Part shown: one piece after another, positions 25,970 through 34,282 of the stretch | How the letters are laid out: each line of letters opens with the position of its first letter | How positions within the stretch are numbered: the stretch's first letter is position 1 | Origin: Acidobacteriota bacterium | Lineage (GTDB): Bacteria > Acidobacteriota > Thermoanaerobaculia > Multivoradales > SZUA-115 | Assembly (NCBI GenBank): GCA_024277255.1 | Contig: JAJRVQ010000135.1 | Location: 1 to 45,212, forward strand | Direction: 5' to 3' | Length of the DNA: 45,212 nucleotides | Notes under the pieces: generated by a model | Databases searched by the model: none | What the model was told of the DNA's origin: nothing | What the model saw: only the letters and a program-made list of their open reading frames with translations | Made by a program: the position numbers and the translations under genes

Positions 25970-26113
25970 CGGGCACCATCTTGTGCAGTGTGTGGATCGC
26001 CTTGCGGAGGAAAAGCGGGCGAGCCGCAAAGCAGGCGGAGCGAAGCGACACCTCGTCGGGGGGATATCGCAAGAACCGCGTTTCTTGCGAGATCGGGGGC
26101 TGCGCGACAGCCC
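25970..26113 (-). repeat. Modular hairpin repeat, copy D
   Basis: On the minus strand, 10 bases after the DUF3465 stop, hairpin 1 (stem GGGCTG/CAGCCC, 26097-26113) is followed by hairpin 2 (9-bp stem TCGCAAGAA, 26067-26090; minus-strand loop ACGCGG) and the box CCCCCCGACGAG. Further on it shares a segment (25970-26010) with copy E at 39858-39898. The order of parts matches copies A-C although the stem sequences differ. The rest of the 430-base gap (25692-25969) shows no gene. Confidence 0.7.
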
Positions 26114-26123
26114 GAAGCTCGCC

Positions 26124-26582
26124 CTACTTGTACTTTCTGCCGTCGAGTTCCAGCCACCCACCATCCCGCCGCCCTTGTGGGTCGTGGTGGGTCCAGTGGA
26201 TCACTCCGCCGCGCTCGTTCCACTCGTACTGCCCGCGGAAGCGCACCCGATCGCCGGCCTGCACCGGCAGCCGTTTGGCGAGATCGATGTTGTGGCTGAT
26301 CAGCACGCTGTGGCCGGAGGCCAGCTGCACGATGAAGCGCTGGTGGCGGGAACCTTGGTCGTCGTCGGCCAAGGTGCGCTCCACCAGGCCTTCGCCCTCG
26401 ACCACCAGCCCGGATCGGTGCTGATCGAAGGCTTCGACGATCGCCGCCTCGCCGTTGCCGATCGCCGGGGCGGACAGCGTGCTGCCGTAGCGTTGGTAAA
26501 GGCCGAAACCCAGAACCAGAATGATGATCAAGCCGCGTAGCCAGACAGGCAGACCACGCAATGGGCGGTAGTTGATTCCCAT
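26124..26582 (-). CDS. DUF3465 family protein
   Basis: A 152-residue protein matching DUF3465. A single N-terminal membrane helix (about 14-28) is followed by a small beta-rich domain containing RHQRFIVQLASGHSVLISHNIDLA, GDRVRFRGQYEWNERGGVIHWTHHDP and GGWLELDG. The fold resembles an OB-like or DUF-type barrel; function is unknown. The start lies 9 bases after the orphan vapB fragment, so it is probably transcribed from that fragment's promoter. A hairpin repeat follows its stop codon. Confidence 0.82.
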   Translation of the reverse strand: MGINYRPLRGLPVWLRGLIIILVLGFGLYQRYGSTLSAPAIGNGEAAIVEAFDQHRSGLVVEGEGLVERTLADDDQGSRHQRFIVQLASGHSVLISHNIDLAKRLPVQAGDRVRFRGQYEWNERGGVIHWTHHDPQGRRDGGWLELDGRKYK

Positions 26583-26591
26583 GGTGGTGTC

Positions 26592-26732
26592 TCAGCCTCT
26601 TGGTGATGATTGCGCCGTCGCCTTGCGACCGAAGTGCCCCTCGATGGCCGGCGAGAGAGAGTGGCCCTTCGTTTTCAGTGTGGAGAGGGCAGAATGGGCC
26701 TCGGCATCGATGGTGATCGTGCTCACGACCAT
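26592..26732 (-). pseudogene. Truncated orphan VapB antitoxin
   Basis: A 46-residue frame starting MVVSTITIDAEAHSALSTLK that matches the first half of the intact VapB (MAVKTITIDMEAYDALSHLK) closely, including the KGxS motif, then ends early. The toxin-binding half and any toxin gene are missing. Its promoter and tandem operator repeats are intact. The DUF3465 gene follows 9 bases after its stop and may be driven by this promoter. It might still bind operator DNA, though the fold may not be stable. Confidence 0.75.
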
Positions 26733-26768
26733 GCACCGAGCATGCACTGATAGGTGGCCATGGGTCAA
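26730..26768 (-). promoter_or_regulatory. Promoter/operator of the orphan vapB fragment
   Basis: On the minus strand, TTGACC (26763-26768) precedes two 11-base-spaced repeats (CATGCACCGA and CATGCACTGA on the plus strand, 26730-26750). Spacing and repeat sequence match the vapBC control region at 21233-21272, so the surviving VapB could bind here in trans. Confidence 0.55.
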
Positions 26769-26873
26769 GATGGATTGAGACGGTGGTGTGCGCCGGCTTC
26801 ACCCCTCCGAGGAGGGCACGTTCCCACCCTCTGGGGTATTGCGTAGTGCTCCGCTTTCGACTAGAAGGGGGAT

Positions 26874-26987
26874 ACCCGAAAAGGCTCACCCGGTGAAAAC
26901 CGGGGCCGCAAAGCCACGGATTCTCGCTTCTTGCGTGACCGTTTTGTCGCGTTGCGCAGGTTTCAGAACTGCCGAGCTACCGAAGGT
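26874..26987 (+). promoter_or_regulatory. GEMM-type cyclic-dinucleotide riboswitch
   Basis: The leader of the downstream secreted metallo-beta-lactamase gene contains the hallmarks of the GEMM-I (cyclic di-GMP-I) aptamer. A P2 stem CCCGG...CCGGG has a GTGAAAAC loop and is followed by the invariant block GCCGCAAAGCCACGG (26905-26919). After a variable arm come GCCGAGCTACCGAAGG (26971-26986), matching the P3 tetraloop-receptor side. The arrangement resembles GEMM leaders I recall from Geobacter. Ligand choice between c-di-GMP and cGAMP cannot be settled by eye. A downstream GC hairpin near 26990-27020 could be the expression platform. Confidence 0.72.
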
Positions 26988-27049
26988 TGGCCGGATTGCA
27001 CACCGGTGGTCCGGCTGTCGCGGACTCTGAAGCGAACGAGGGGGCCATC

Positions 27050-29290
27050 ATGAAGTGGTGCTACTGGCGCAGCTGGGGCTTTGCTGGACTCGGGGCGGGA
27101 TTGATCCTATGCGGCCTTCCGCTGTCGGCGTCCGCCGGCGTGCTGGAGATCCACGTCATCAATGTGCAACAAGGCGCCTCGGCCCTGGTCGTCGGACCCG
27201 ACGGCACCACGGTCTTGCTCGATGCCGGCGATACGGGCAAGGGGACCGGTGAGATCGTGCCCTATCTTCGGGAGTTGGGGCTGATGCCGGGCCAGGCCCT
27301 CGACTACACGCTGATGAGCCACCTGCACACGGACCACATCGGCGGCTTCGACGAGGTGATCGCCGCGGGCTACGATGTCAGGGAGGCGAACTGGTACAAC
27401 GCCGAGGTCGAGTTGCCGTTGCCGGAAAACGCTCCGTCGGCGATTCAGCAGTACTTCGACGCCGCGGCCGCCACAACAGCTCCCGGCGGGCCCCTGCCAA
27501 TTCCCCTCGGTCACCGCGTGCCGCTGGGCGATGGTGCCATGCTGACCGTGGTGGCGACCGCCGGCGAGGTCCTGGGTCACGGCTTCGTGCCCGGTGCCGA
27601 ACTCGACGAGAACGATCTCTCAGTGGCGATTCTCATTCAGTACGGTGAGTTCGATTTCATCTGGGCGGGGGATCTCGGCGGGGGAGACGACGACCAGGCC
27701 TGCACCGGTCGCACCACCGACCAGGTGAACCTCGAAACCCCGCTGGCGCAGGCGATCAGCCTCGGCGGCGCCGTGCCGCTGCTCTCCGCGGACGGGGTCG
27801 AGGTGATGCACGTCAACCACCACGGCAGCGCTTCCTCGACCAACAGCGATTGGATGAATCTGCTGCGCCCGCAGGTGGCGATCATCCCGGTGGGGGCGCA
27901 CAAGGGCTACGGCCATCCCAAGCAGACGGTGGTAGACAATGTCCTGCTCGCCAAGGCCGGATGTGTCACCTCTCCTCCCGCTTTGGTTTTGCAGACCGAC
28001 GAGGGACACTCGCAAGGTAGTGGAACCTCGTTTTCCGGCTACGTCGTCGGCGATGTGAAGATCACCACCGATGGCGGTAGCAGCTACCGGATCGAGGCAA
28101 GTGGGGATATCCGCGGTGGGGATCCCGAGTGGGCCACCGCCGGTCTGCCTCGGCAGTTTTGCTTGCCGACCGAGACGGCCCTGTGCCTCAACGACGACCG
28201 CTTCCAGGTGACGGTCCAATGGCGGACGGTGCCGGGCACCACCGGGCCGGGTATGGCTGTGCCGCTGACCGACGACACCGGACTCTTCTGGTTCTTCAAC
28301 GCGCAGAATATCGAGCTGGTGGTCAAGGTACTTGATGCCTGCGTCGAGCCCTTCAACCACTTCTGGGTATTTGCCGGCGGGCTGACCAACGTCGAGGTCA
28401 CGATCACCGTCCTCGACACCGAGACCGGCGCGAGCCGCGTCTACCTCAATCCGCTGCGCCAAGCCTTCCAGCCCATTCAAGACACCGCTGCCTTTGACTG
28501 CGATCCGGAACAACCGCCGGTGGCGGACTTCACCTCTACCTGTGTCGACCTGGGCTGTCAGTTTGAGGACGAAAGCAGCGATCCGGACGGCACGATCGAG
28601 CAGCGCAGCTGGTCTTTCGGGGACGGGAGCTTCGCCGGTGACGTACCCTCCCCCTTCCACACCTATGCCAACGGAGGAAGCTACGCGGTGACCCTGACGG
28701 TGACCGACGATGACGGCCTCACCGACAACAAGACGCGAACGGTTACGGTCCCGTCCGTGGAGCCGGGGGCGGTGGTACTGAGCGAGGTGTTCTACGACGC
28801 CACCGGCAGTGACGACGGGCTGGAGTGGGTTGAGCTGTTCAACGCCGGCGACACGACCGTCGACCTTTCCGGCTATAGCCTGGGCAACGGCGGCGGCGAC
28901 TATACCTACAGCAAGGTTCAGCTGGCGGGCCTTGTCGGCCCAGGCGAGACCTTCGTCGTCGGGGGGCCCACACGCGGTTCGGCCAACGGTCTACCGGTCT
29001 TCGATCAGGCGGTGAACTTCGAGCCCGACTTCCAGAACAGCGGTGACCATGGCGACGGCGTGGCGCTCTTCGACAAGCCCACCTTCCAGGTCTCAGCCTC
29101 TACCGTGCCGATCGACGCCGTCGTCTACGGCCCCGACAACGCCAACGGCTTGATCGACGAAACCGGCGCGGCCAATCCGCCCGAGGTCGGTGACGCCCCT
29201 GCGGGCTCCTCCATCGTGCGCATGACCCTGAGCGGCACCTGGGCCGTGCGGGTGAACCCGGACCCGAATGCGGCACCGGGATTGGAGTGA
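27050..29290 (+). CDS. Secreted ComEC-type metallo-beta-lactamase with PKD and lamin-tail domains
   Basis: A 746-residue exported protein. A signal peptide (about 1-29) is followed by a ComEC/Rec2-type metallo-beta-lactamase domain (about 31-330) with HLHTDHIGG (H91, H93, D95, H96), a distal AGDLGGGDDD segment and VMHVNHHGSASSTN. Residues about 365-485 form a cysteine-containing beta domain (TALCLNDDRFQVTVQW) that I recall from many secreted acidobacterial proteins but cannot name. Then come a PKD domain (about 488-570, WSFGDGS and FHTYANGGSYAVTLTV) and a lamin-tail domain (about 575-746, EVFYDATGSDDGLEWVELFN). Expected role: extracellular nuclease or phosphodiesterase anchored to or exported by the cell. 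A GEMM riboswitch lies upstream. Confidence 0.9.
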   Translation: MKWCYWRSWGFAGLGAGLILCGLPLSASAGVLEIHVINVQQGASALVVGPDGTTVLLDAGDTGKGTGEIVPYLRELGLMPGQALDYTLMSHLHTDHIGGFDEVIAAGYDVREANWYNAEVELPLPENAPSAIQQYFDAAAATTAPGGPLPIPLGHRVPLGDGAMLTVVATAGEVLGHGFVPGAELDENDLSVAILIQYGEFDFIWAGDLGGGDDDQACTGRTTDQVNLETPLAQAISLGGAVPLLSADGVEVMHVNHHGSASSTNSDWMNLLRPQVAIIPVGAHKGYGHPKQTVVDNVLLAKAGCVTSPPALVLQTDEGHSQGSGTSFSGYVVGDVKITTDGGSSYRIEASGDIRGGDPEWATAGLPRQFCLPTETALCLNDDRFQVTVQWRTVPGTTGPGMAVPLTDDTGLFWFFNAQNIELVVKVLDACVEPFNHFWVFAGGLTNVEVTITVLDTETGASRVYLNPLRQAFQPIQDTAAFDCDPEQPPVADFTSTCVDLGCQFEDESSDPDGTIEQRSWSFGDGSFAGDVPSPFHTYANGGSYAVTLTVTDDDGLTDNKTRTVTVPSVEPGAVVLSEVFYDATGSDDGLEWVELFNAGDTTVDLSGYSLGNGGGDYTYSKVQLAGLVGPGETFVVGGPTRGSANGLPVFDQAVNFEPDFQNSGDHGDGVALFDKPTFQVSASTVPIDAVVYGPDNANGLIDETGAANPPEVGDAPAGSSIVRMTLSGTWAVRVNPDPNAAPGLE

Positions 29291-29328
29291 GCCGGCGGCC
29301 GGCGGCGTTCAGCGGGGTTCAGTGAGGT

Positions 29329-30903
<1,575 letters not shown>

Positions 30904-30986
30904 GGGCGAATTGCCAGCGTGATGGAAGGTGGCCGTCAGTCTACCGCCTGCGCTCGGTTCATCAAGGCTGCTAAGCTTCCGCAACC

Positions 30987-31328
30987 ATGATGGAACTGAT
31001 CTGTAAACAGACTTGAAGCACCTGTCGCAGGGCGGTCGCCCTGCTCGATGAACAAGGGGTCGACTACCGCTACCGGGAGTACACCCGCGAACCGCTCGAC
31101 GAGAGCGAGTTGCGCACCATTCTCGGCAAGTTGGGCGTCGGACCCAAAGAGATGCTGCGCCGCCGCGATCGCTCCTTCAAGGAGCTGGGCCTCACCGGCG
31201 ACGAGTCGGACGACGAGTTGATCGCCGCGATGGCCAGCCACCCGACCCTCCTCCAACGACCGATCGGCGTGGTGGGTGACAGAGCCGTAGTCGGCCGGCC
31301 GATCGAGGCGTTGCTGGAGTTGGGGTAG
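30987..31328 (+). CDS. ArsC/Spx-family selenoprotein with in-frame UGA (Sec10)
   Basis: A 113-residue thioredoxin-fold protein of the ArsC/Spx/YffB family if the in-frame TGA at 31014-31016 is read as selenocysteine. Around it the frame reads KQTUSTCRRA, so Sec replaces the first cysteine of the family's CxxC motif (C13 is the second). The region after it has typical family sequence: YREYTREPLDESELRTIL, GVGPKEMLRRRD, LIAAMASHPTLLQRPIGV. Ten bases after the TGA is a 7-bp hairpin with loop GGTC, the spacing and loop type of bacterial SECIS elements. Starting at 31110 would remove the active site. Relatives act as thiol reductases or thiol-redox regulators; the substrate here is unknown. A pseudogene is the alternative. 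Confidence 0.87.
31027..31044 (+). promoter_or_regulatory. SECIS-like hairpin for UGA recoding
   Basis: A perfect 7-bp stem (GCAGGGC at 31027-31033, GCCCTGC at 31038-31044) closes a GGTC loop. It begins 11 bases from the TGA (10 bases between). In the E. coli fdhF SECIS the upper stem likewise starts about 11 bases after UGA and has GU in its loop, bound by SelB. The fit supports selenocysteine insertion. Confidence 0.8.
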
Positions 31329-31423
31329 AGCCAACGGCGATCATCTCTGTCTCGGCTCGCAGTTCGGCTGGACCGGGATGGGTTGGTTTTGTGTGAGTCA
31401 TGCTGCGATCTTGGCGTCCTTGT

Positions 31424-31453
31424 TTGACAAGAGCCGCTGTTTGTCGTAAACAG
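31424..31453 (+). promoter_or_regulatory. Candidate promoter and operator of the DNA methyltransferase gene
   Basis: A perfect -35 hexamer TTGACA (31424-31429) is followed after 17 bases by the weak -10 TAAACA. An inverted repeat CTGTTT-N5-AAACAG (31437-31453) overlaps the spacer and -10. In restriction-modification systems such repeats often bind a controller protein or the methyltransferase itself, but no controller gene is evident. Confidence 0.35.
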
Positions 31454-31487
31454 GGCGTAAGTTCTACTTGATAGAATCCTGATTACG

Positions 31488-32771
31488 ATGCTCAAGGCCA
31501 TCAGTCTATACACCGGCGCGGGGGGTCTCGACCTCGGGTTCGAAGCCAGCGACTTCTCCACTGCCGTGGCCGTCGAGATCAGTTCCGAGGCGGTAGCAAC
31601 GCTACGAGCCAATCGTGACTGGCCGATTATTGACCGAGATATTCACAGCGTTTCCTCTAAGCAGCTACTGGAAACCGGTGGTCTGGGCGATGCCGAGGCT
31701 GATGTGCTCATTGGAGGTCCTCCGTGTCAACCGTTCTCAAAATCAGGGTACTGGGTCAACGGCGACACTCGCAGGCTCAACGACCCTCGAGCTGGAACCA
31801 TCGGCGCTTATTTGAGAGTGTTGCGCGACACTCTGCCCAGGGCCTTCCTGCTAGAGAACGTCCCTGGCTTGGCCTACGCAGGCAAGAGCGAGGGGCTTGC
31901 ATTCATTGAGCGCACCATCGACAAGATCAACATCGAGCGTGGCACGAACTACCAGCTCCACGTTGCTCGGCTCAATGCTGCGGATTACGGCGTGCCTCAG
32001 CGACGAGAAAGAGTCTTCATCGTTGGGGGGCGTGAGGGCCAGCCTTTCTCTTTCCCGAAGGCCACTCACCGACCGAAAACCGACGAAAGCCAGAGATTGA
32101 TCTCATCGCTTCCTTACTACTCCACGGCATGGGACGCCATGGGAGATCTCGATCTTGATGACGCTGATCCCGAGCTTGGCATGCGAGGAAAATGGGCCGG
32201 ACTATTGCCCTCGATTCCAGAGGGAGAGAACTATCTCTGGCATACCGAACGTGGAGGAGGGCTAGCTCTATTCGGCTGGCGGAGACGTTATTGGAGCTTC
32301 TTGCTCAAACTCGCCAAGGACAGACCCTCGTGGACTGTCCAGGCCCAACCTGGTCCAGCCATCGGTCCTTTCCACTGGAACAACCGGCGGCTTTCAACCC
32401 GGGAACTCTGCCGCATCCAGACCGTGCCAGACAGCTACGCCGTTATAGGTGGGTTGAGTTCCGCGCAGCGCCAACTCGGCAACGCGGTCCCGTCGGCGCT
32501 GGCCGAAGTGCTCGCTCGTGCCATTCGACGACAGATCTTCGGCGAAGACATCAACGAGACTCCGACCCTCATCCCCCAGCCGCGACTACCAGTCCCGCCA
32601 CCAAAGCCCGTCGCTGCCGTCCCCAAGGAATACCATCAACTCGTTGGTGAGCACGAAGCTCACCCAGGCACGGGGAAGGGTCGAGCAGCAGTGCGGCGGG
32701 GCGAAAAGAAAAAAAGGCGAAAGGTCAACTCGTCTTCTCTACTTCTCCCTTCGACGCCAGCATCGGTCTAA
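31488..32771 (+). CDS. DNA (cytosine-5) methyltransferase
   Basis: C5-cytosine methyltransferase, 427 residues. Conserved motifs are in the standard order: I (LYTGAGGLDLGFE, 7-19), IV with the catalytic C80 (GGPPCQPFSKSG), VI (ENV, 123-125), VIII (YGVPQRRERVFIVG), a target-recognition region and X (QRQLGNAVP). A basic tail (GEKKKRRK) follows. It converges on an HNH endonuclease gene with a four-base overlap of stop codons, which suggests a Type II restriction-modification pair. The recognition site cannot be read from sequence. Base composition is lower in GC than the flanks, consistent with transfer. Confidence 0.93.
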   Translation: MLKAISLYTGAGGLDLGFEASDFSTAVAVEISSEAVATLRANRDWPIIDRDIHSVSSKQLLETGGLGDAEADVLIGGPPCQPFSKSGYWVNGDTRRLNDPRAGTIGAYLRVLRDTLPRAFLLENVPGLAYAGKSEGLAFIERTIDKINIERGTNYQLHVARLNAADYGVPQRRERVFIVGGREGQPFSFPKATHRPKTDESQRLISSLPYYSTAWDAMGDLDLDDADPELGMRGKWAGLLPSIPEGENYLWHTERGGGLALFGWRRRYWSFLLKLAKDRPSWTVQAQPGPAIGPFHWNNRRLSTRELCRIQTVPDSYAVIGGLSSAQRQLGNAVPSALAEVLARAIRRQIFGEDINETPTLIPQPRLPVPPPKPVAAVPKEYHQLVGEHEAHPGTGKGRAAVRRGEKKKRRKVNSSSLLLPSTPASV

Positions 32772-33742
32772 TCAGCCCAAGCGTACTGGCCGTTAAAGAA
32801 CTCGTAGCGCCGCTCAAACATCTCGCTATGAGGAGAATCTGCCAGCGAGCTGGGAGCGCGAAGCGTATCGAAAGTAGTTGCAACGAATTGACGGCAAGCC
32901 TTGTTCATTGGTACTTCGTTGCGAAAATCTGGATGCAGTTGGAGATTTCTCGTTGAAGGGTTCACCCAAACCCGATGCTTGTCGAAGGCCGCATGGTGGT
33001 TAGCACAAAGGGCAAGCCCGTTCCATATCTCATCCGGCGAGCCGGGGGCACGAACCGGCAGGATATGAGCCCCCTCCAGGAGACCAAAATTGAGGCCACA
33101 CATGGCGCAGAGCCGGTCGTAGGATGCGATGACTCGCTGTGAGAAGCTAGCACTGCGCACAAGAATAGACGACGCGCGACGAGCCCGCTCGTGCGCCGGA
33201 ATCTCTTCTTCGCCGTTACCAAGACCCGAAGCTCCCACGATAGAAGCTACCTGCAAGGCCGGTATCGCGACTCGCGCCTTCCTCATCTCAACAAACACTG
33301 GAAGCAGGCGCGGGTGAAAGACCACGATGTGCTCGCCTGTTGTGCTTACATGATCGGCCCAGCCGACGGCCTCTGCTTGCCGGAGAAGCTGCAGCGGAGC
33401 GAAGTAGGACTGCCGCGTGTTCGCGGTCAATCGATGATCGGTGATCTCCATCCCTACAATCACCGGCCAAGCCTCATCCTCCCAGACGCCGAGGAGTAGT
33501 GGGACCGAGCCGCTCGGAGAGGTGACGGGGCGATTTTGGCCCGGGTTCTGAAAGCGACGCTCTACCGCATCTCGGCCTCGGTGACTTAGGCCCATACAGC
33601 CGATATGAATGGCTGCCCTGAGAGTCCCAGAAGAAGATTCGACTTCAACAAGGCCCGGCCAACCGTTACCTAGATCAACAACCCTGGCGGTGGAAGCTCC
33701 GACCAGAGAGACGAAGTGTTCAAGGTCCTCACGCCGACTCAT
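32768..33742 (-). CDS. HNH endonuclease, probable restriction enzyme
   Basis: A 324-residue protein with a C-terminal HNH nuclease domain. C212 and C215 (CAMC), H226 (EGAHILPV), N241 (WNGLALC) and H249/H250 (NHHAAFD) mark the beta-beta-alpha-metal site, as in HNH_2-type restriction enzymes. The N-terminal 180 residues are probably a specificity domain, with no family I recognise. The start is ATG 33742, overlapping the stop of the small upstream gene (ATGA). It is convergent with the cytosine methyltransferase, and the pair is likely a Type II system. It could instead be a methyl-directed nuclease, which the context makes less likely. Confidence 0.85.
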   Translation of the reverse strand: MSRREDLEHFVSLVGASTARVVDLGNGWPGLVEVESSSGTLRAAIHIGCMGLSHRGRDAVERRFQNPGQNRPVTSPSGSVPLLLGVWEDEAWPVIVGMEITDHRLTANTRQSYFAPLQLLRQAEAVGWADHVSTTGEHIVVFHPRLLPVFVEMRKARVAIPALQVASIVGASGLGNGEEEIPAHERARRASSILVRSASFSQRVIASYDRLCAMCGLNFGLLEGAHILPVRAPGSPDEIWNGLALCANHHAAFDKHRVWVNPSTRNLQLHPDFRNEVPMNKACRQFVATTFDTLRAPSSLADSPHSEMFERRYEFFNGQYAWAD

Positions 33743-33978
33743 TGCGCCTCGAACCCGTCCTCGCGACCGCTTTCCCAGGCTATCCACCCTTCGTCACGGG
33801 CACGGCCACCGCTCGAGACTATCTCGCGCAAAGCGTTGGCGGCCAACTGAGTGTCGGTGACACCTTCGATCCAGGTCAACAAATTCTCCCAAGCATCGAT
33901 GTCGTGGAAGACCCCGGTTCGATGGACGGTTCCTTCGGTGATGAGCTGGACTGACTTGAGAGAATCCGCGATGGCCAT
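33739..33978 (-). CDS. Small protein of unknown function preceding the HNH gene
   Basis: A 79-residue acidic protein (MAIADSLKSVQLITEGTVHR at the start) that I do not recognise; it shows no helix-turn-helix, membrane segment or signal peptide. It has a good upstream purine-rich site (AGGGTAAGG) and overlaps the HNH gene's start by four bases, which supports translation. It could be a subunit, an inhibitor or a regulator of the nuclease; that is inference only. Confidence 0.6.
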   Translation of the reverse strand: MAIADSLKSVQLITEGTVHRTGVFHDIDAWENLLTWIEGVTDTQLAANALREIVSSGGRARDEGWIAWESGREDGFEAQ

Positions 33979-34035
33979 GGCTTGCCTTACCCTTCGTAGC
34001 CAGCTGATCGTACCACCACGAAGAAGAGGCGCTTT

Positions 34036-34282
34036 GAGACTGGTGAACGACCTACAGAGGCCCGCGCTTTCCTAGACACCATCACCAGCGCTACTTGCAT
34101 TTGGCGTCTGGCCTGCTTGGGTGCCCGACCCAGGTGAGGCGTTGATCAGTTGGGCTGGAAAAACGGCGGGCAACCGGTCAGCGGCGCTCGCGGTGGAACA
34201 CGGAGCCGAACTGGCGACGACCGATCGTGACTTTGCCCGTTTCAGCGCGCTACGGACGGTCAATCTGCTGTTGGAGGCGTAG
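34036..34282 (+). pseudogene. Frameshifted remnant of a vapC-like PIN-domain gene
   Basis: Two pieces in different frames resemble the middle and C-terminus of a VapC. One reads ERPTEARAFLDTI (from 34036). The other, in the frame ending at TAG 34280-34282, reads GNRSAALAVEHGAELATTDR then DFARFSALRTVNLLLEA, with the PIN-type TTDRDFARF block. No start or N-terminal active-site Asp is found upstream and no antitoxin gene is adjacent. Its 3' end overlaps the kynureninase-like gene on the other strand. It is a different VapC subgroup from the intact toxin at 20.6 kb. Confidence 0.62.

Noticed and set aside
26572..26778. A 68-residue plus-strand frame over the orphan vapB
   Set aside because: It is antisense to a frame with clear similarity to VapB and has no ribosome site or family similarity.
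31110..31328. A 72-residue gene starting at ATG 31110
   Set aside because: It lacks the CxxC/UxxC site and the first strand of the fold; the longer frame with Sec at codon 10 explains the whole family alignment.
31530..31545. tRNA-like TΨC sequence (GGGTTCGAAGCC)
   Set aside because: It lies inside motif I of the DNA methyltransferase and no cloverleaf can be drawn around it.
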